Shown: piece by piece, positions 8,826-17,095 of the stretch | How positions within the stretch are numbered: the first letter of the stretch is position 1 | Layout: every line of letters starts with the position of its first letter | Source: Sphingomonas hylomeconis | GTDB taxonomy: Bacteria; Pseudomonadota; Alphaproteobacteria; Sphingomonadales; Sphingomonadaceae | Assembly (NCBI RefSeq): GCF_025370105.1 | Contig: NZ_JANQBK010000003.1 | Location: 496,001 to 560,000 of the forward strand | Direction of reading: 5' to 3' | DNA length: 64,000 nt | Made by a program: the position numbers and the translations under genes | The notes under the pieces: generated by a model | Databases searched by the model: none | What the model was told of the DNA's origin: nothing | Seen by the model: the letters and a program-made list of their open reading frames with translations, nothing else

Positions 8826-10760
8826 ATGATCCAGTCCCTGCTGATCGCCAATCGCGGCGAGATCGCCTGCCGCATCATCCGCACTGCCCGGTCGATGGGC
8901 ATCCGCACGATCGCGGTCTATTCGGACGCTGACGCCAAGGCGCTGCACGTGCGCCAGGCGGATGAGGCGGTGCATATCGGCCCGAGCCCGGCGCGCGAAA
9001 GCTATCTGGTCGGCGAGAAGATCATTGCCGTCGCGCTGCAGACCGGGGCCGAGGCGATCCACCCGGGCTACGGCTTCCTCTCCGAAAACGCCGATTTCGC
9101 GCAGGCGGTGATCGATGCCGGGCTGATCTGGGTCGGCCCCAGTCCCGACAGCATCCGCGCCATGGGCCTGAAGGATGCGGCGAAGGCGCGGATGATCGCG
9201 GCCGGCGTGCCCGTTACGCCGGGCTATCTGGGGGCCGACCAGTCGCCCGAGCGGCTTGCCGCGGAAGCGGACGCGATCGGGTATCCGGTGCTGATCAAGG
9301 CGGTCGCCGGCGGCGGCGGCAAGGGCATGCGCCGCGTCGACGATTCCGCCGATTTCGCCGACGCGCTCGTCTCGTGCCAGCGCGAGGCCGCGTCGAGCTT
9401 CGGCAATACGGATGTGCTGATCGAGAAATACATCCTCTCGCCGCGCCACATCGAAGTGCAGGTGTTCGGCGACACGCACGGCAACGTCGTCCATCTGTTC
9501 GAGCGCGATTGCAGCCTGCAGCGCCGCCACCAGAAGGTGATCGAGGAAGCCCCCGCGCCCGGCATGGACGAGATCACGCGCGCGGCGATCTGCGACGCCG
9601 CGGTCAAGGCGGCACGCGCGGTCGACTATGTCGGCGCCGGCACGATCGAGTTCATCGCCGACGCGAGCGAAGGCCTGCGCGCCGATCGCATCTGGTTCAT
9701 GGAAATGAACACGCGGCTGCAGGTCGAGCACCCGGTGACCGAGGAGATCACCGGGCAGGATCTGGTCGAATGGCAGCTCCGCGTGGCGAGCGGGGAGGTG
9801 TTACCCAAGCGGCAGGACGAACTCGCGATCGACGGCTGGGCGATCGAGGCGCGGCTGTATGCCGAAAACCCAGCGAAAGGGTTCTTGCCGTCGACCGGGC
9901 AACTCACCCATTTCTGTTTGCCGTCACGCTCCAAGCGCCATCCTGTGCGGGTTGAGACCGGCTACCAGCAAGACGATGCGGTGACGCCGTTCTACGATCC
10001 CATGCTGGCGAAGCTGATCGTCCATCGTCCCAGCCGGCAAGAAGCGGCGCTGTCGTTGTCGCATAAATGTGCCGAGGTGATTTGCTGGCCAGTCCGCACC
10101 AATGCTGAGTTTTTGGTCAACGCGCTTGGACATCCAGCTTTTGTCGAAGGCGCAATCGACACCGGTTTTATCGCGCGGGAAGCAGAGTCGCTAGTGCCAA
10201 GCGGTGAGCCAAGCCAAGCCGCTTGGGAATGGGTGGCTTCCATGATGCTCGCCGAGAGTCGCGGCGAGAGCATTGGCGATCGCTACGATCTCGGTGTTTC
10301 GCCGCCTCGAGATCCATGGCGTGCGATGGTTGGCCTTCGGCTCAATACGGATCCCGCGGTGCCGGTAGTTCGCCTCACTGACGGAGAACACACTGCCTCG
10401 ATAGTTGCTCACGAGGAGCCCGTGTTCGCTTCGCGATGGATCGAGCGCGTTGCGGAGGGGTGGCTCGTCAACGACATCGGCAGTTCCTTTGTTATCAACA
10501 AGGCAAGGCCAGGCGCGACTGCGTTAGGGTCTGCCGCCGACGGCGCGATTCTCTCCCCCATGCCCGGCCGCATCATCGCGGTCGATGTCGCCGCCGGCGA
10601 TGCCGTCACCAAGGGCCAGAAGCTCGTCACGCTGGAAGCGATGAAGATGGAGCATAGCCTCGTCGCGCCGTTTGACGGCATGGTCGAGACGCTGGCGGCG
10701 GAGATCGGCGGGCAGGTGTCCGAAGGGGCGATGCTGGTGAAGATCGACGCCAGCGCGTAG
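8826..10760 (+). CDS. liuD: Methylcrotonyl-CoA carboxylase, biotin carboxylase/BCCP (alpha) subunit
   Basis: 644-residue alpha subunit that carboxylates biotin with ATP and bicarbonate. Domains: biotin carboxylase N-domain (SLLIANRGEIACRI), ATP-grasp with the glycine-rich loop AGGGGKGMR and the EMNTRLQVEHPVTE active-site block, a linker domain, and a C-terminal biotinyl domain with EAMKMEH and the biotin Lys at about residue 607. It starts 2 bases after the liuB stop. The part from about 9865 to 10530 has visibly lower GC and different codon choice from both flanks, without any frame break, suggesting replacement by recombination. Confidence 0.95.
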   Translation: MIQSLLIANRGEIACRIIRTARSMGIRTIAVYSDADAKALHVRQADEAVHIGPSPARESYLVGEKIIAVALQTGAEAIHPGYGFLSENADFAQAVIDAGLIWVGPSPDSIRAMGLKDAAKARMIAAGVPVTPGYLGADQSPERLAAEADAIGYPVLIKAVAGGGGKGMRRVDDSADFADALVSCQREAASSFGNTDVLIEKYILSPRHIEVQVFGDTHGNVVHLFERDCSLQRRHQKVIEEAPAPGMDEITRAAICDAAVKAARAVDYVGAGTIEFIADASEGLRADRIWFMEMNTRLQVEHPVTEEITGQDLVEWQLRVASGEVLPKRQDELAIDGWAIEARLYAENPAKGFLPSTGQLTHFCLPSRSKRHPVRVETGYQQDDAVTPFYDPMLAKLIVHRPSRQEAALSLSHKCAEVICWPVRTNAEFLVNALGHPAFVEGAIDTGFIAREAESLVPSGEPSQAAWEWVASMMLAESRGESIGDRYDLGVSPPRDPWRAMVGLRLNTDPAVPVVRLTDGEHTASIVAHEEPVFASRWIERVAEGWLVNDIGSSFVINKARPGATALGSAADGAILSPMPGRIIAVDVAAGDAVTKGQKLVTLEAMKMEHSLVAPFDGMVETLAAEIGGQVSEGAMLVKIDASA

Positions 10761-10790
10761 CTTTGTTGGAAGCGGACCTAACATCCCACC

Positions 10791-10881
10791 CGTCACCCCG
10801 GACTTGTTCCGGGGGCCACTGTGCCGCAAACGATGTGTGCGTGGGTGGCGCGGTGGACCCCGGAACAAGTCCGGGGTGACG
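10791..10881. repeat. Palindromic intergenic repeat, family A, copy 1
   Basis: 91-base element with 29-base inverted arms at 10791-10819 and 10853-10881 that differ at one position. The core CACCCCGGACTTGTTCCGGG is shared with 47458-47564, and the right arm is identical to the right arm there. It lies between liuD and the MaoC gene and could fold into one long hairpin in the transcript. Confidence 0.9.
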
Positions 10882-10937
10882 AATGGGGAGGGGCAGCCCC
10901 GCAAAACCCGGCTCCGCCCGGGCAAGAGGAGAAGACC

Positions 10938-11393
10938 ATGGCCGGCCGCTTTTACGACCAATGGACCATCGGCGACACGCTCACGCACGAGATCCGCCGC
11001 ACCGTCACCGAGACCGACAATCTGCTCTTCTCGACCATGACGCACAATCCGCAGCCGCTGCACCTCGACGCGGAAGCCGCCAAGGCCAGTGAGTTCGGCC
11101 GGATCCTCGTCAACGGTACCTTCACCTTCGCGCTGATGGTCGGCCTGTCGGTCGGCGACACCACCCTGGGCACGCTCGTCGCCAATCTCGGCTATGACAA
11201 GCTCGTCCATCCGAACCCGGTGTTCATCGGCGATACGATGCGCGCCGAAACCGAAGTGACCGATCTCAAGGACAGCAAGTCGCGCCCCAATGCCGGCATC
11301 GTCACCTTCACGCACCGGCTGATCAACCAGTGCGACCAGATCGTCTGCCAGTGCCTGCGCAGCGCGCTTCTGTTTCGCAAACCGGTCGGTTAA
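10938..11393 (+). CDS. MaoC-family (hot-dog) enoyl-CoA hydratase/dehydratase
   Basis: 151-residue single hot-dog domain. Seen: the hydratase motif with catalytic Asp/His equivalents near TMTHNPQPLHLDAEAAK and the following GRILVNGTFTFALMVGLS helix. The ATG at 10938 has a strong AGAGGAGAAG at 10925-10934. Being downstream of liuABD it may hydrate a branched-chain enoyl-CoA, but LiuC of the leucine pathway is usually a crotonase-fold enzyme. MaoC proteins of this type often accompany a CoA ester lyase such as the one at 47584, so a mesaconyl-CoA or related hydratase role is also possible. Confidence 0.85.
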   Translation: MAGRFYDQWTIGDTLTHEIRRTVTETDNLLFSTMTHNPQPLHLDAEAAKASEFGRILVNGTFTFALMVGLSVGDTTLGTLVANLGYDKLVHPNPVFIGDTMRAETEVTDLKDSKSRPNAGIVTFTHRLINQCDQIVCQCLRSALLFRKPVG

Positions 11394-11429
11394 GGCTGGC
11401 GCAACCTGCGATCTGGTAGGGAATAGCGG

Positions 11430-11909
11430 ATGATCTATACTTTATTGGCCCTGCTCGCCGTCCAGTCCGGACCTGCCACTGCACAATGCGCTCCCGGCAC
11501 CCAGCACCCCGTGCTGGTCAAGATCACCGGCTTCAAGAATCGCGCCGGCCAGGTGCGCGTGCGCCTGTTCGGTGGCGCGACCTCGACCTATTTCGACAAG
11601 AAGCAGGTGCTGGTGCGCACCGAGATCGCCACGCCGCGGGGCGGCGCAGTGACGATGTGCGTCGCGGCGCCGCGGGCCGGCGTCTATGCCGTCGATGTGC
11701 GCCATGACGTCAACGGCAACGGCAAGACCGATCGTGCCGATGGCGGCGGCACCTCGGGCAATCCGGATATCGGGCTGATGGACGTGATCTTCAAACGCAA
11801 GCCGAGCCCGTCGATCACGCAGGTCCGCGTCGGCAATGGCCCGACGATCGTGCCGATCCAGCTCAAATATCTGCAGGGCGGTTCGTTCAAGCCGGTCAGC
11901 GCTGATTGA
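11430..11909 (+). CDS. DUF2141 secreted protein
   Basis: 159 residues with a short N-terminal signal peptide (MIYTLLALLAVQSGPATA followed by Q) and a mature beta-rich domain. The DUF2141 hallmarks are visible: VRVRLFGG near the start, then AVDVRHDVNGNGKTD with a calcium-binding-like DVNGNGKTD loop, then GNPDIGLMD. Predicted periplasmic or exported. Function of the family is unknown. It stands alone between the MaoC gene and the P-loop kinase pair. Confidence 0.8.
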   Translation: MIYTLLALLAVQSGPATAQCAPGTQHPVLVKITGFKNRAGQVRVRLFGGATSTYFDKKQVLVRTEIATPRGGAVTMCVAAPRAGVYAVDVRHDVNGNGKTDRADGGGTSGNPDIGLMDVIFKRKPSPSITQVRVGNGPTIVPIQLKYLQGGSFKPVSAD

Positions 11910-11941
11910 CGGTTGCGCAGCGAGGCGGCAGGGCCGGCGGC

Positions 11942-12616
11942 ATGGCGCCCCTGATCGCGATCATCGGCTGTGATGGCTCGGGCAAGTCCACGCTGACGGC
12001 GGATATGGTCGCGGCGCTGGCCGGCGAACGTCCGGTCGCGACACGCTATCTCGGGCTCGGCTCGGGCGCGATCGGCGAACGGATCAAGCGCTGGCCGCTG
12101 ATCGGCCCCGCGGTCGAAGCCCGTCTGGCGCGCAAGGGCAAGCAGACGCGCACCACGGGGGCGCGCATTCCCGGCCTCGCCACCGCTTTGGTGATCTACG
12201 GCTTCTCGCTGCTGCGCCGCCGCCGCTTTCGCCAGGTGCTCGCTTTGCGCCGGCAGGGCGTGACCGTGGTCACGGATCGCTATCCGCAGACCGACGTGCC
12301 CGGTTTCTACGACGGCCCCGGCCTGTCCGCCGCCGCCGCCAGCAGCGCCCCCGTCGCCTGGCTCGCCGCGCGCGAACGCCGGCTATACGACTGGATGGCC
12401 AGCCACACGCCAACGCTCGTGCTGCGCCTCAACATCGACGCGGAGACCGCGCACGCGCGCAAGCCCGAACACGATCTCGCGCTGCTGCGCCAGAAGGTCG
12501 CGGCGACGCCGTTGCTCCGCTTCAACGGTGCTGCGATCGTTGATCTCGACTCGCGCGCGCCCTATGCGCAGGTCCGGCAGCGCGCGCTGGATGCAATTCG
12601 CGCCGCCATCGGCTGA
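11942..12616 (+). CDS. dTMP-kinase-like P-loop protein, paralog 1
   Basis: 224-residue nucleoside-kinase-like NTPase. Walker A GCDGSGKS is at residues 9-16, a DRYPQ motif (DRX of the thymidylate kinase superfamily) lies mid-protein, and a basic lid-like region is RKPEHDL near residue 165. The start at 11942 was chosen because the paralog downstream begins identically with MAPLIAI; a TTG 36 bases upstream is also in frame. The RRRRFRQ stretch and the adjoining flippase suggest a role in envelope polymer production rather than DNA precursor supply. The true phosphoryl acceptor is unknown. Confidence 0.75.
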   Translation: MAPLIAIIGCDGSGKSTLTADMVAALAGERPVATRYLGLGSGAIGERIKRWPLIGPAVEARLARKGKQTRTTGARIPGLATALVIYGFSLLRRRRFRQVLALRRQGVTVVTDRYPQTDVPGFYDGPGLSAAAASSAPVAWLAARERRLYDWMASHTPTLVLRLNIDAETAHARKPEHDLALLRQKVAATPLLRFNGAAIVDLDSRAPYAQVRQRALDAIRAAIG

Positions 12617-12650
12617 CCCGCGGCCTCACCCGCGATACGGAAGAATAAGC

Positions 12651-13316
12651 ATGGCGCCGCTCATCGCGATCGTGGGCTCGGACGGATCGGGCAAGTCGAC
12701 CGTCGGCGAAGCGTTGCTCGCCTGGATGAATGAACGCCAGCCGACCGAATTGCATCATCTCGGCAAGCAGACCGGCAATATCGGCCGCGCCATCGCGCGC
12801 TGGCCGCTGATCGGCGGCCGGCTCGACAAGACCATCGTCAAGCAGTCGGCGGGCGCCAAGCAAAGCGGGGCGCCGAGCGCGTTCACCGCGGCGATCATCT
12901 ACACCTTCTCGATGCGCCGCGTGCGCCGGTTCAAGAAGATGCTCGCGGCGCGGGCGCGCGGCATCGCAATCCTCGCGGATCGCTTCCCGCAGACGGGCGT
13001 ACCGGGCCCGATGGACGGGCTGGGCCTGGCCAAGGCCGCTGCCGGCTTTCCCGGCCGGCTCGCCCGGCGCGAACGCGCGCAATATGAATGGATGGAGCAG
13101 TACCGCCCCGATCTCGTCATCCGGCTCAACGTCGATCTGCCGACGGCGCTGGCGCGCAAGCCCGATCACCGCCCGTCGTCGCTCGCCACCAAGATCGCCG
13201 ACGTGCCGCGGCTGACCTTCAACGGCGCGCCGATCGTCGACCTTGATTCGACCCAGCCGCTCGACCGGGTGATCGAGCAGGCCAAGGCGGCGATCAGCAA
13301 GGCGCTTGGCTGGTGA
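12651..13316 (+). CDS. dTMP-kinase-like P-loop protein, paralog 2
   Basis: 221 residues, clearly a duplicate of the preceding gene: same MAPLIAI start, Walker A GSDGSGKS at residues 9-16, DRFPQTGVPG in place of DRYPQTDVPG, ARRERAQYEWM against AARERRLYDWM, and the same C-terminal FNGAPIVDLDS block. The duplication is old, because most other positions differ. A GGAAG lies 9 bases before the ATG. Its stop overlaps the GTG start of the flippase by 4 bases (GTGA), so it is coupled to it. Substrate unknown. Confidence 0.75.
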   Translation: MAPLIAIVGSDGSGKSTVGEALLAWMNERQPTELHHLGKQTGNIGRAIARWPLIGGRLDKTIVKQSAGAKQSGAPSAFTAAIIYTFSMRRVRRFKKMLAARARGIAILADRFPQTGVPGPMDGLGLAKAAAGFPGRLARRERAQYEWMEQYRPDLVIRLNVDLPTALARKPDHRPSSLATKIADVPRLTFNGAPIVDLDSTQPLDRVIEQAKAAISKALGW

Positions 13317-14650
13317 AGCACTGGTTTGCCGATGGCGTGTTCCGCACGGTGCTGCGCAACGCGGGCTATCTGGCGTCGGGCAAATTGGTCGGTGCCTTGC
13401 TTGGGCTGGTCGCGCTGGCGTGCGCCGGGCGCGGCCTGTCGCTCACGCAGTTCGGCGTGCTGATGATCATCCACACGTACGCCAGCGGCGCAGGCGGCCT
13501 GGTCAAGTTTCAGACCTGGCAATATATCGTACGCTACGCGACGCCGGCGCTACACCACGGCGACGAGCGCCAGGCGCGCGACGTGATCCGCTTTGCCTTC
13601 GGGCTCGATCTGGCCAGCGGCCTGGTCGGCATGATCGGGGCGATGGCGCTGCTGCCCTGGCTCGCCGGCTATTTCGGCATCGGCGGCGACTATCTGTGGA
13701 TCGCCATCGCTTATTGCACGCTGATCCCGACGATGACCGAGGCGACCGCCACGGGATCGCTGCGGGTGCTCGATCGCTTCGATCTGATCGCGCAGCAGCA
13801 GGTCGTCACGCCGTTCCTGCGCGGCGGCGGCGCGGCGATCGCCTATTTTTGCGGCTTCGGCCTGCCGGGCTTCGTGCTCGCCTGGTATGTCGCCGATCTG
13901 CTCGGCGATCTGGCGCTGTGGGGCTTTGCGGTGCGCGAGCTCAAGCGCCGCAACATGCTGGCGGCGCTGCGCCCCGGCATGTTCGGCGTCGCGCGGCGGC
14001 TGCCCGAGGCGTGGAAGTTCGTGTGGACCACCAATGCCGCGCATTCGGTCTATGCCGCCTGGGGGCCGCTCTCCAACCTGGTCGTCGCGACGATCCTGGG
14101 GCCGGTCGCCGCCGGGCTCTACAAGATCGCCAGCACCTTGCTCGATTCGGCGACCAAGCCCGCCGATCTGCTGCGCAAAGGCTATTACCCCGAGATCATG
14201 CGGCTCGATCCGCGCGAGCCGCGCCCGTGGTTGCTCGGCATCCGCACCGGGCTGCTCGCGGGCGGGCTCGGGCTGCTCGTCGTCGCGGTCGTGCTGCTCG
14301 GGGGCAAGCCGCTGATCGCGCTCGCCTTCGGGCAGAAATACCTGCCGGCGTTCGATCTGCTCAAGCTGATGGTCTTCTCGCTCGCCATCCAGATGGCGAC
14401 CTTCCCGCTCGAATCGTTGCTCTACATGGCCGGGCGGCAGGGCGCCGCGTTGGTCGCGCAGCTCGTCGCGGTCGCCGCCTATCTCACCCTGCTCGCGCTG
14501 CTCACTCACCGCTTCGGGCTGACCGGGGCAGGGATCGCCTATCTGCTCGGCAGCGTCGCGGTGGCGCTGTGCATGCTGGTGCCGACGCTGATCGCCTACC
14601 GGCAGCGCGGACGCCTGCCCTGGCCGCCGGTCAAGGTGGCGGCAGCATGA
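13313..14650 (+). CDS. Wzx-like oligosaccharide flippase, MATE/MVF superfamily
   Basis: 445-residue polytopic inner membrane protein with about 12 hydrophobic segments spread over the whole length. Start with LRNAGYLASGKLVGALLGLVALACAGRGLSL-like N-terminus, typical of polysaccharide biosynthesis export proteins, and a central KIASTLLDSATKPADLLRKGYYPEI region. It would move an undecaprenyl-linked oligosaccharide across the membrane. It begins at GTG overlapping the kinase stop and ends overlapping the start of the next gene (ATGA). No polymerase or initiating sugar transferase is next to it. Confidence 0.82.
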   Translation: MKHWFADGVFRTVLRNAGYLASGKLVGALLGLVALACAGRGLSLTQFGVLMIIHTYASGAGGLVKFQTWQYIVRYATPALHHGDERQARDVIRFAFGLDLASGLVGMIGAMALLPWLAGYFGIGGDYLWIAIAYCTLIPTMTEATATGSLRVLDRFDLIAQQQVVTPFLRGGGAAIAYFCGFGLPGFVLAWYVADLLGDLALWGFAVRELKRRNMLAALRPGMFGVARRLPEAWKFVWTTNAAHSVYAAWGPLSNLVVATILGPVAAGLYKIASTLLDSATKPADLLRKGYYPEIMRLDPREPRPWLLGIRTGLLAGGLGLLVVAVVLLGGKPLIALAFGQKYLPAFDLLKLMVFSLAIQMATFPLESLLYMAGRQGAALVAQLVAVAAYLTLLALLTHRFGLTGAGIAYLLGSVAVALCMLVPTLIAYRQRGRLPWPPVKVAAA

Positions 14651-15465
14651 GCGGCTTTTCCGACGCGCAGCTCGACCGGCTGTTCGCGGCGATCCTGGTC
14701 AACGACGTGGTCGATCCGTCGGTCGATTTGCCGCCTGCGATCCGCGTCGATTATCCCAGCGGGCATCTGGCGGACGGGTTCGCGCTGTCGCGGCAATTGT
14801 GGGAGGAGGGATTCGATCGCGCGGCGCTGATCGCCATGGCGACCAAGCTCGGCCGCGAGGGCACGATCGATGCCACCGAGCAATTGTGGTTCAAGCACGT
14901 CCGCGCCAAGTTCAAGCATCTGCGCTTCGCCTTCGTGCTCTACGGTGCCGAGCATCGCTGCCCGGCCACGTTCAAGGCGGTGACCACCGCGATGGGCCAT
15001 TTGCAGGATGCGTTTCGCGGTGGCCGGCGCGGCGCGGTGGCGCGGCAGGCGGCGGTGCTGCGGCTGTTGCTGGCGCGCGTGCCGCTGGCCGTGCTCGGCC
15101 GCGAGATCGTCCGGATGAAGCCCAGCGACAGCGGCGATTTCCGCCGTTTCACACTGGGGCAGATTGCCGAGCTGCGCACCATGCTCGGCACCGATACGGT
15201 TACCGGCCACACATTCCACGTGGCGCGGAAAATCATCAGCCGGCAGGTGTCGTTTCACGACGACATGCGCACCATCCATCCGGCGGACGAGCATGTCACG
15301 ATGTCGCGCTATCTGAGCGCGATCAACGGGCTGATGGGGCAGTTTCACGACGGCCTGGTGCTGCGCAAGGCCAGCGGCGACCTCGATTATGCGCGCGAGA
15401 CCTTCGCCTTTCCGGCCGATATCCGTCAGCGGCTCACCAGCCTGGTCGAGCGCTACCCGATTTAG
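14647..15465 (+). CDS. Protein of unknown function, possibly CHAD-related helical protein
   Basis: 272 residues, rich in Arg, His and Leu and predicted all-helical, without signal peptide or TM. I do not recognise a family with certainty. Helices such as WFKHVRAKFKHLRFAF followed by MGHLQDAF, then VARKIISRQVSFHDDMR and GLMGQFHDG, resemble the histidine/arginine repeat pattern of CHAD domains, which bind polyphosphate or other polyanions; this is only a visual resemblance. The ATG overlaps the flippase stop by 4 bases, so it belongs to the kinase-kinase-flippase unit. Its 3' end overlaps the convergent membrane protein gene by 4 bases. Confidence 0.7.
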   Translation: MSGFSDAQLDRLFAAILVNDVVDPSVDLPPAIRVDYPSGHLADGFALSRQLWEEGFDRAALIAMATKLGREGTIDATEQLWFKHVRAKFKHLRFAFVLYGAEHRCPATFKAVTTAMGHLQDAFRGGRRGAVARQAAVLRLLLARVPLAVLGREIVRMKPSDSGDFRRFTLGQIAELRTMLGTDTVTGHTFHVARKIISRQVSFHDDMRTIHPADEHVTMSRYLSAINGLMGQFHDGLVLRKASGDLDYARETFAFPADIRQRLTSLVERYPI

Positions 15466-16922
15466 TTCGGCTGCACGGAGCGGGGATCGCTGCCCTGCTT
15501 CGGCACCAGCATTTCGATCCCATTCCTGGCGTGGACCGTTCGATAATGCGCGCGGATCGCCGGGATCAGCCGATTTTCCTGCCAGCCGGGATTATGCCCG
15601 CGCATCACGATCAGCGCGAAGCGGCCCTCGGCCAGCGCCGGGGTCAGCGCCTGGGCGCGATCTTCCAGCAGACGCTGCTTGACCGAGAAGAAATCGAGCC
15701 CGCTCTCCCGCCCGGCCCAGTAGCAATAGGCCTGGTCGTCGCATGCCACCGGGCCCCGGGCCTGGCGCAGCGAGGCAATCAACGGCGCGGCGTGGCGCAC
15801 CGCGGCGTCGCGCTGGCGCAGCTCGCGCCAATTGGCGGCGGCGGCGCGCGGCACCAGACACAGAGCGGGCAGCAGGCTGATCGCGATCCACCGCCAGGAC
15901 GGCTGCGGGCGCAGTGCGGTCGCCACCGGCACCGCGATCGATAGCGCGATCACCGTTTCGAAAAAGGCGTTGACGTCGACGCCGCTACCGGCGCGCTGAA
16001 CCACGCCGAGCGGGATCGCCACTGCCAGCAGCACGATCGGTAATGCGAGGCGACGGTCGCCGCGCCACTGCGCCAGCAGCGGGCGGCTGGCGATCAGCAC
16101 TGGCAGCATAGCCAGCAGCAGCGGGCCGCCCTTGGCTAGCATGCGCGCCAGCGAATAGCTACGTGCCGGGGCCAGCACGTCGATGAAGGCGATCGCGCCC
16201 CAGATCGCGAACACGCCGGCGCAGGCGATCGCCGCAAAGGCCGCGCCGAACGCGATCCATGCAACGAGCGCGCGGCGCTCGAACAGCGCCAGCCATACGG
16301 TAACCGCAATCGGAAAGGCGACGAGGTTGTGCTTGATCAGTTCGCCGGCGACCATCAGCGCGGCGGCGATGGCAATGCTGCGCAGACTCGGCGGTTGCCC
16401 GGCGCGGCGCGGCACTAGGAAGAACACGCCCCATACCATCGCCGCATCGCCAAGCCATTGCGGATCGTTGATCGCGACATAGGACCGCAGCAGCGTGACG
16501 CAATACGCTCCGAACAGGCAGCATCCGGCCACTTTCCATTGCCGGCCCGGCGCCAGCCGCCCGACGATCGCGGCAACGCCGAGGCCGCAGGCGATCTGCG
16601 CCAACAACGCGACGAGCCGGCCGGCGATGATCGCGTCGCCCGTCAGCTTGCTGAGCAGCCCGACGATCAGGAAGGAAAGCGGCGGATAATTGTTGGCGAT
16701 CAGCGCCTCGGGATCGGGATACAGCGTGTCCGGGTTGAACGTGCGCACCACATGCGCCGCGTTCCATCCCTCGTTCACACTGAGCGGCGCGTGCACCGGC
16801 AGCCAGGCCAGCCGCCCGGCAGCCAGCGCGACGATCAGCGCCGCCGCCACCAGCCAGATTCGTCTCTGCCACGCGCCGGCGCGCGCCGGTTGGCCGGAAA
16901 GGTCGGACGCCTCATATCTCAT
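15462..16922 (-). CDS. Polytopic membrane protein, GT-C-like glycosyltransferase candidate
   Basis: 486 residues with a charged cytoplasmic N-terminus, around 10 hydrophobic segments up to about residue 360, and a soluble C-terminal domain containing CDDQAYCYWAG and FSVKQRL. The first periplasmic loop has an acidic SVNEGWN segment and a later YPPLSFL segment, the layout of GT-C enzymes that take sugars from polyprenyl-phosphate donors. No diagnostic family motif was found, so the assignment is tentative. The 3' end converges on the CHAD-like gene with a 4-base overlap. Confidence 0.65.
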   Translation of the reverse strand: MRYEASDLSGQPARAGAWQRRIWLVAAALIVALAAGRLAWLPVHAPLSVNEGWNAAHVVRTFNPDTLYPDPEALIANNYPPLSFLIVGLLSKLTGDAIIAGRLVALLAQIACGLGVAAIVGRLAPGRQWKVAGCCLFGAYCVTLLRSYVAINDPQWLGDAAMVWGVFFLVPRRAGQPPSLRSIAIAAALMVAGELIKHNLVAFPIAVTVWLALFERRALVAWIAFGAAFAAIACAGVFAIWGAIAFIDVLAPARSYSLARMLAKGGPLLLAMLPVLIASRPLLAQWRGDRRLALPIVLLAVAIPLGVVQRAGSGVDVNAFFETVIALSIAVPVATALRPQPSWRWIAISLLPALCLVPRAAAANWRELRQRDAAVRHAAPLIASLRQARGPVACDDQAYCYWAGRESGLDFFSVKQRLLEDRAQALTPALAEGRFALIVMRGHNPGWQENRLIPAIRAHYRTVHARNGIEMLVPKQGSDPRSVQPN

Positions 16923-17095
16923 GCGCCGTCCTTAGCGGGATTGCATCGCCTTGCGAAAGTCCGTTCGGCTGCCCAAATACTGACACGAATGTGTCGCATA
17001 ACTTTCACGTAACGGCCGACTCCCGTCGTCGCTTATGCAACCAGTTGCCAAGCTGGCCCGTTATATCGTTGTTGCAGCCGGGAAGGGCGAAGTCC

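Noticed and set aside
16991..17095. Upstream extension of the lipid kinase
   Set aside because: The extra 35 residues have no conserved content and no ribosome site, whereas TTG at 17096 follows GGAAGGG.
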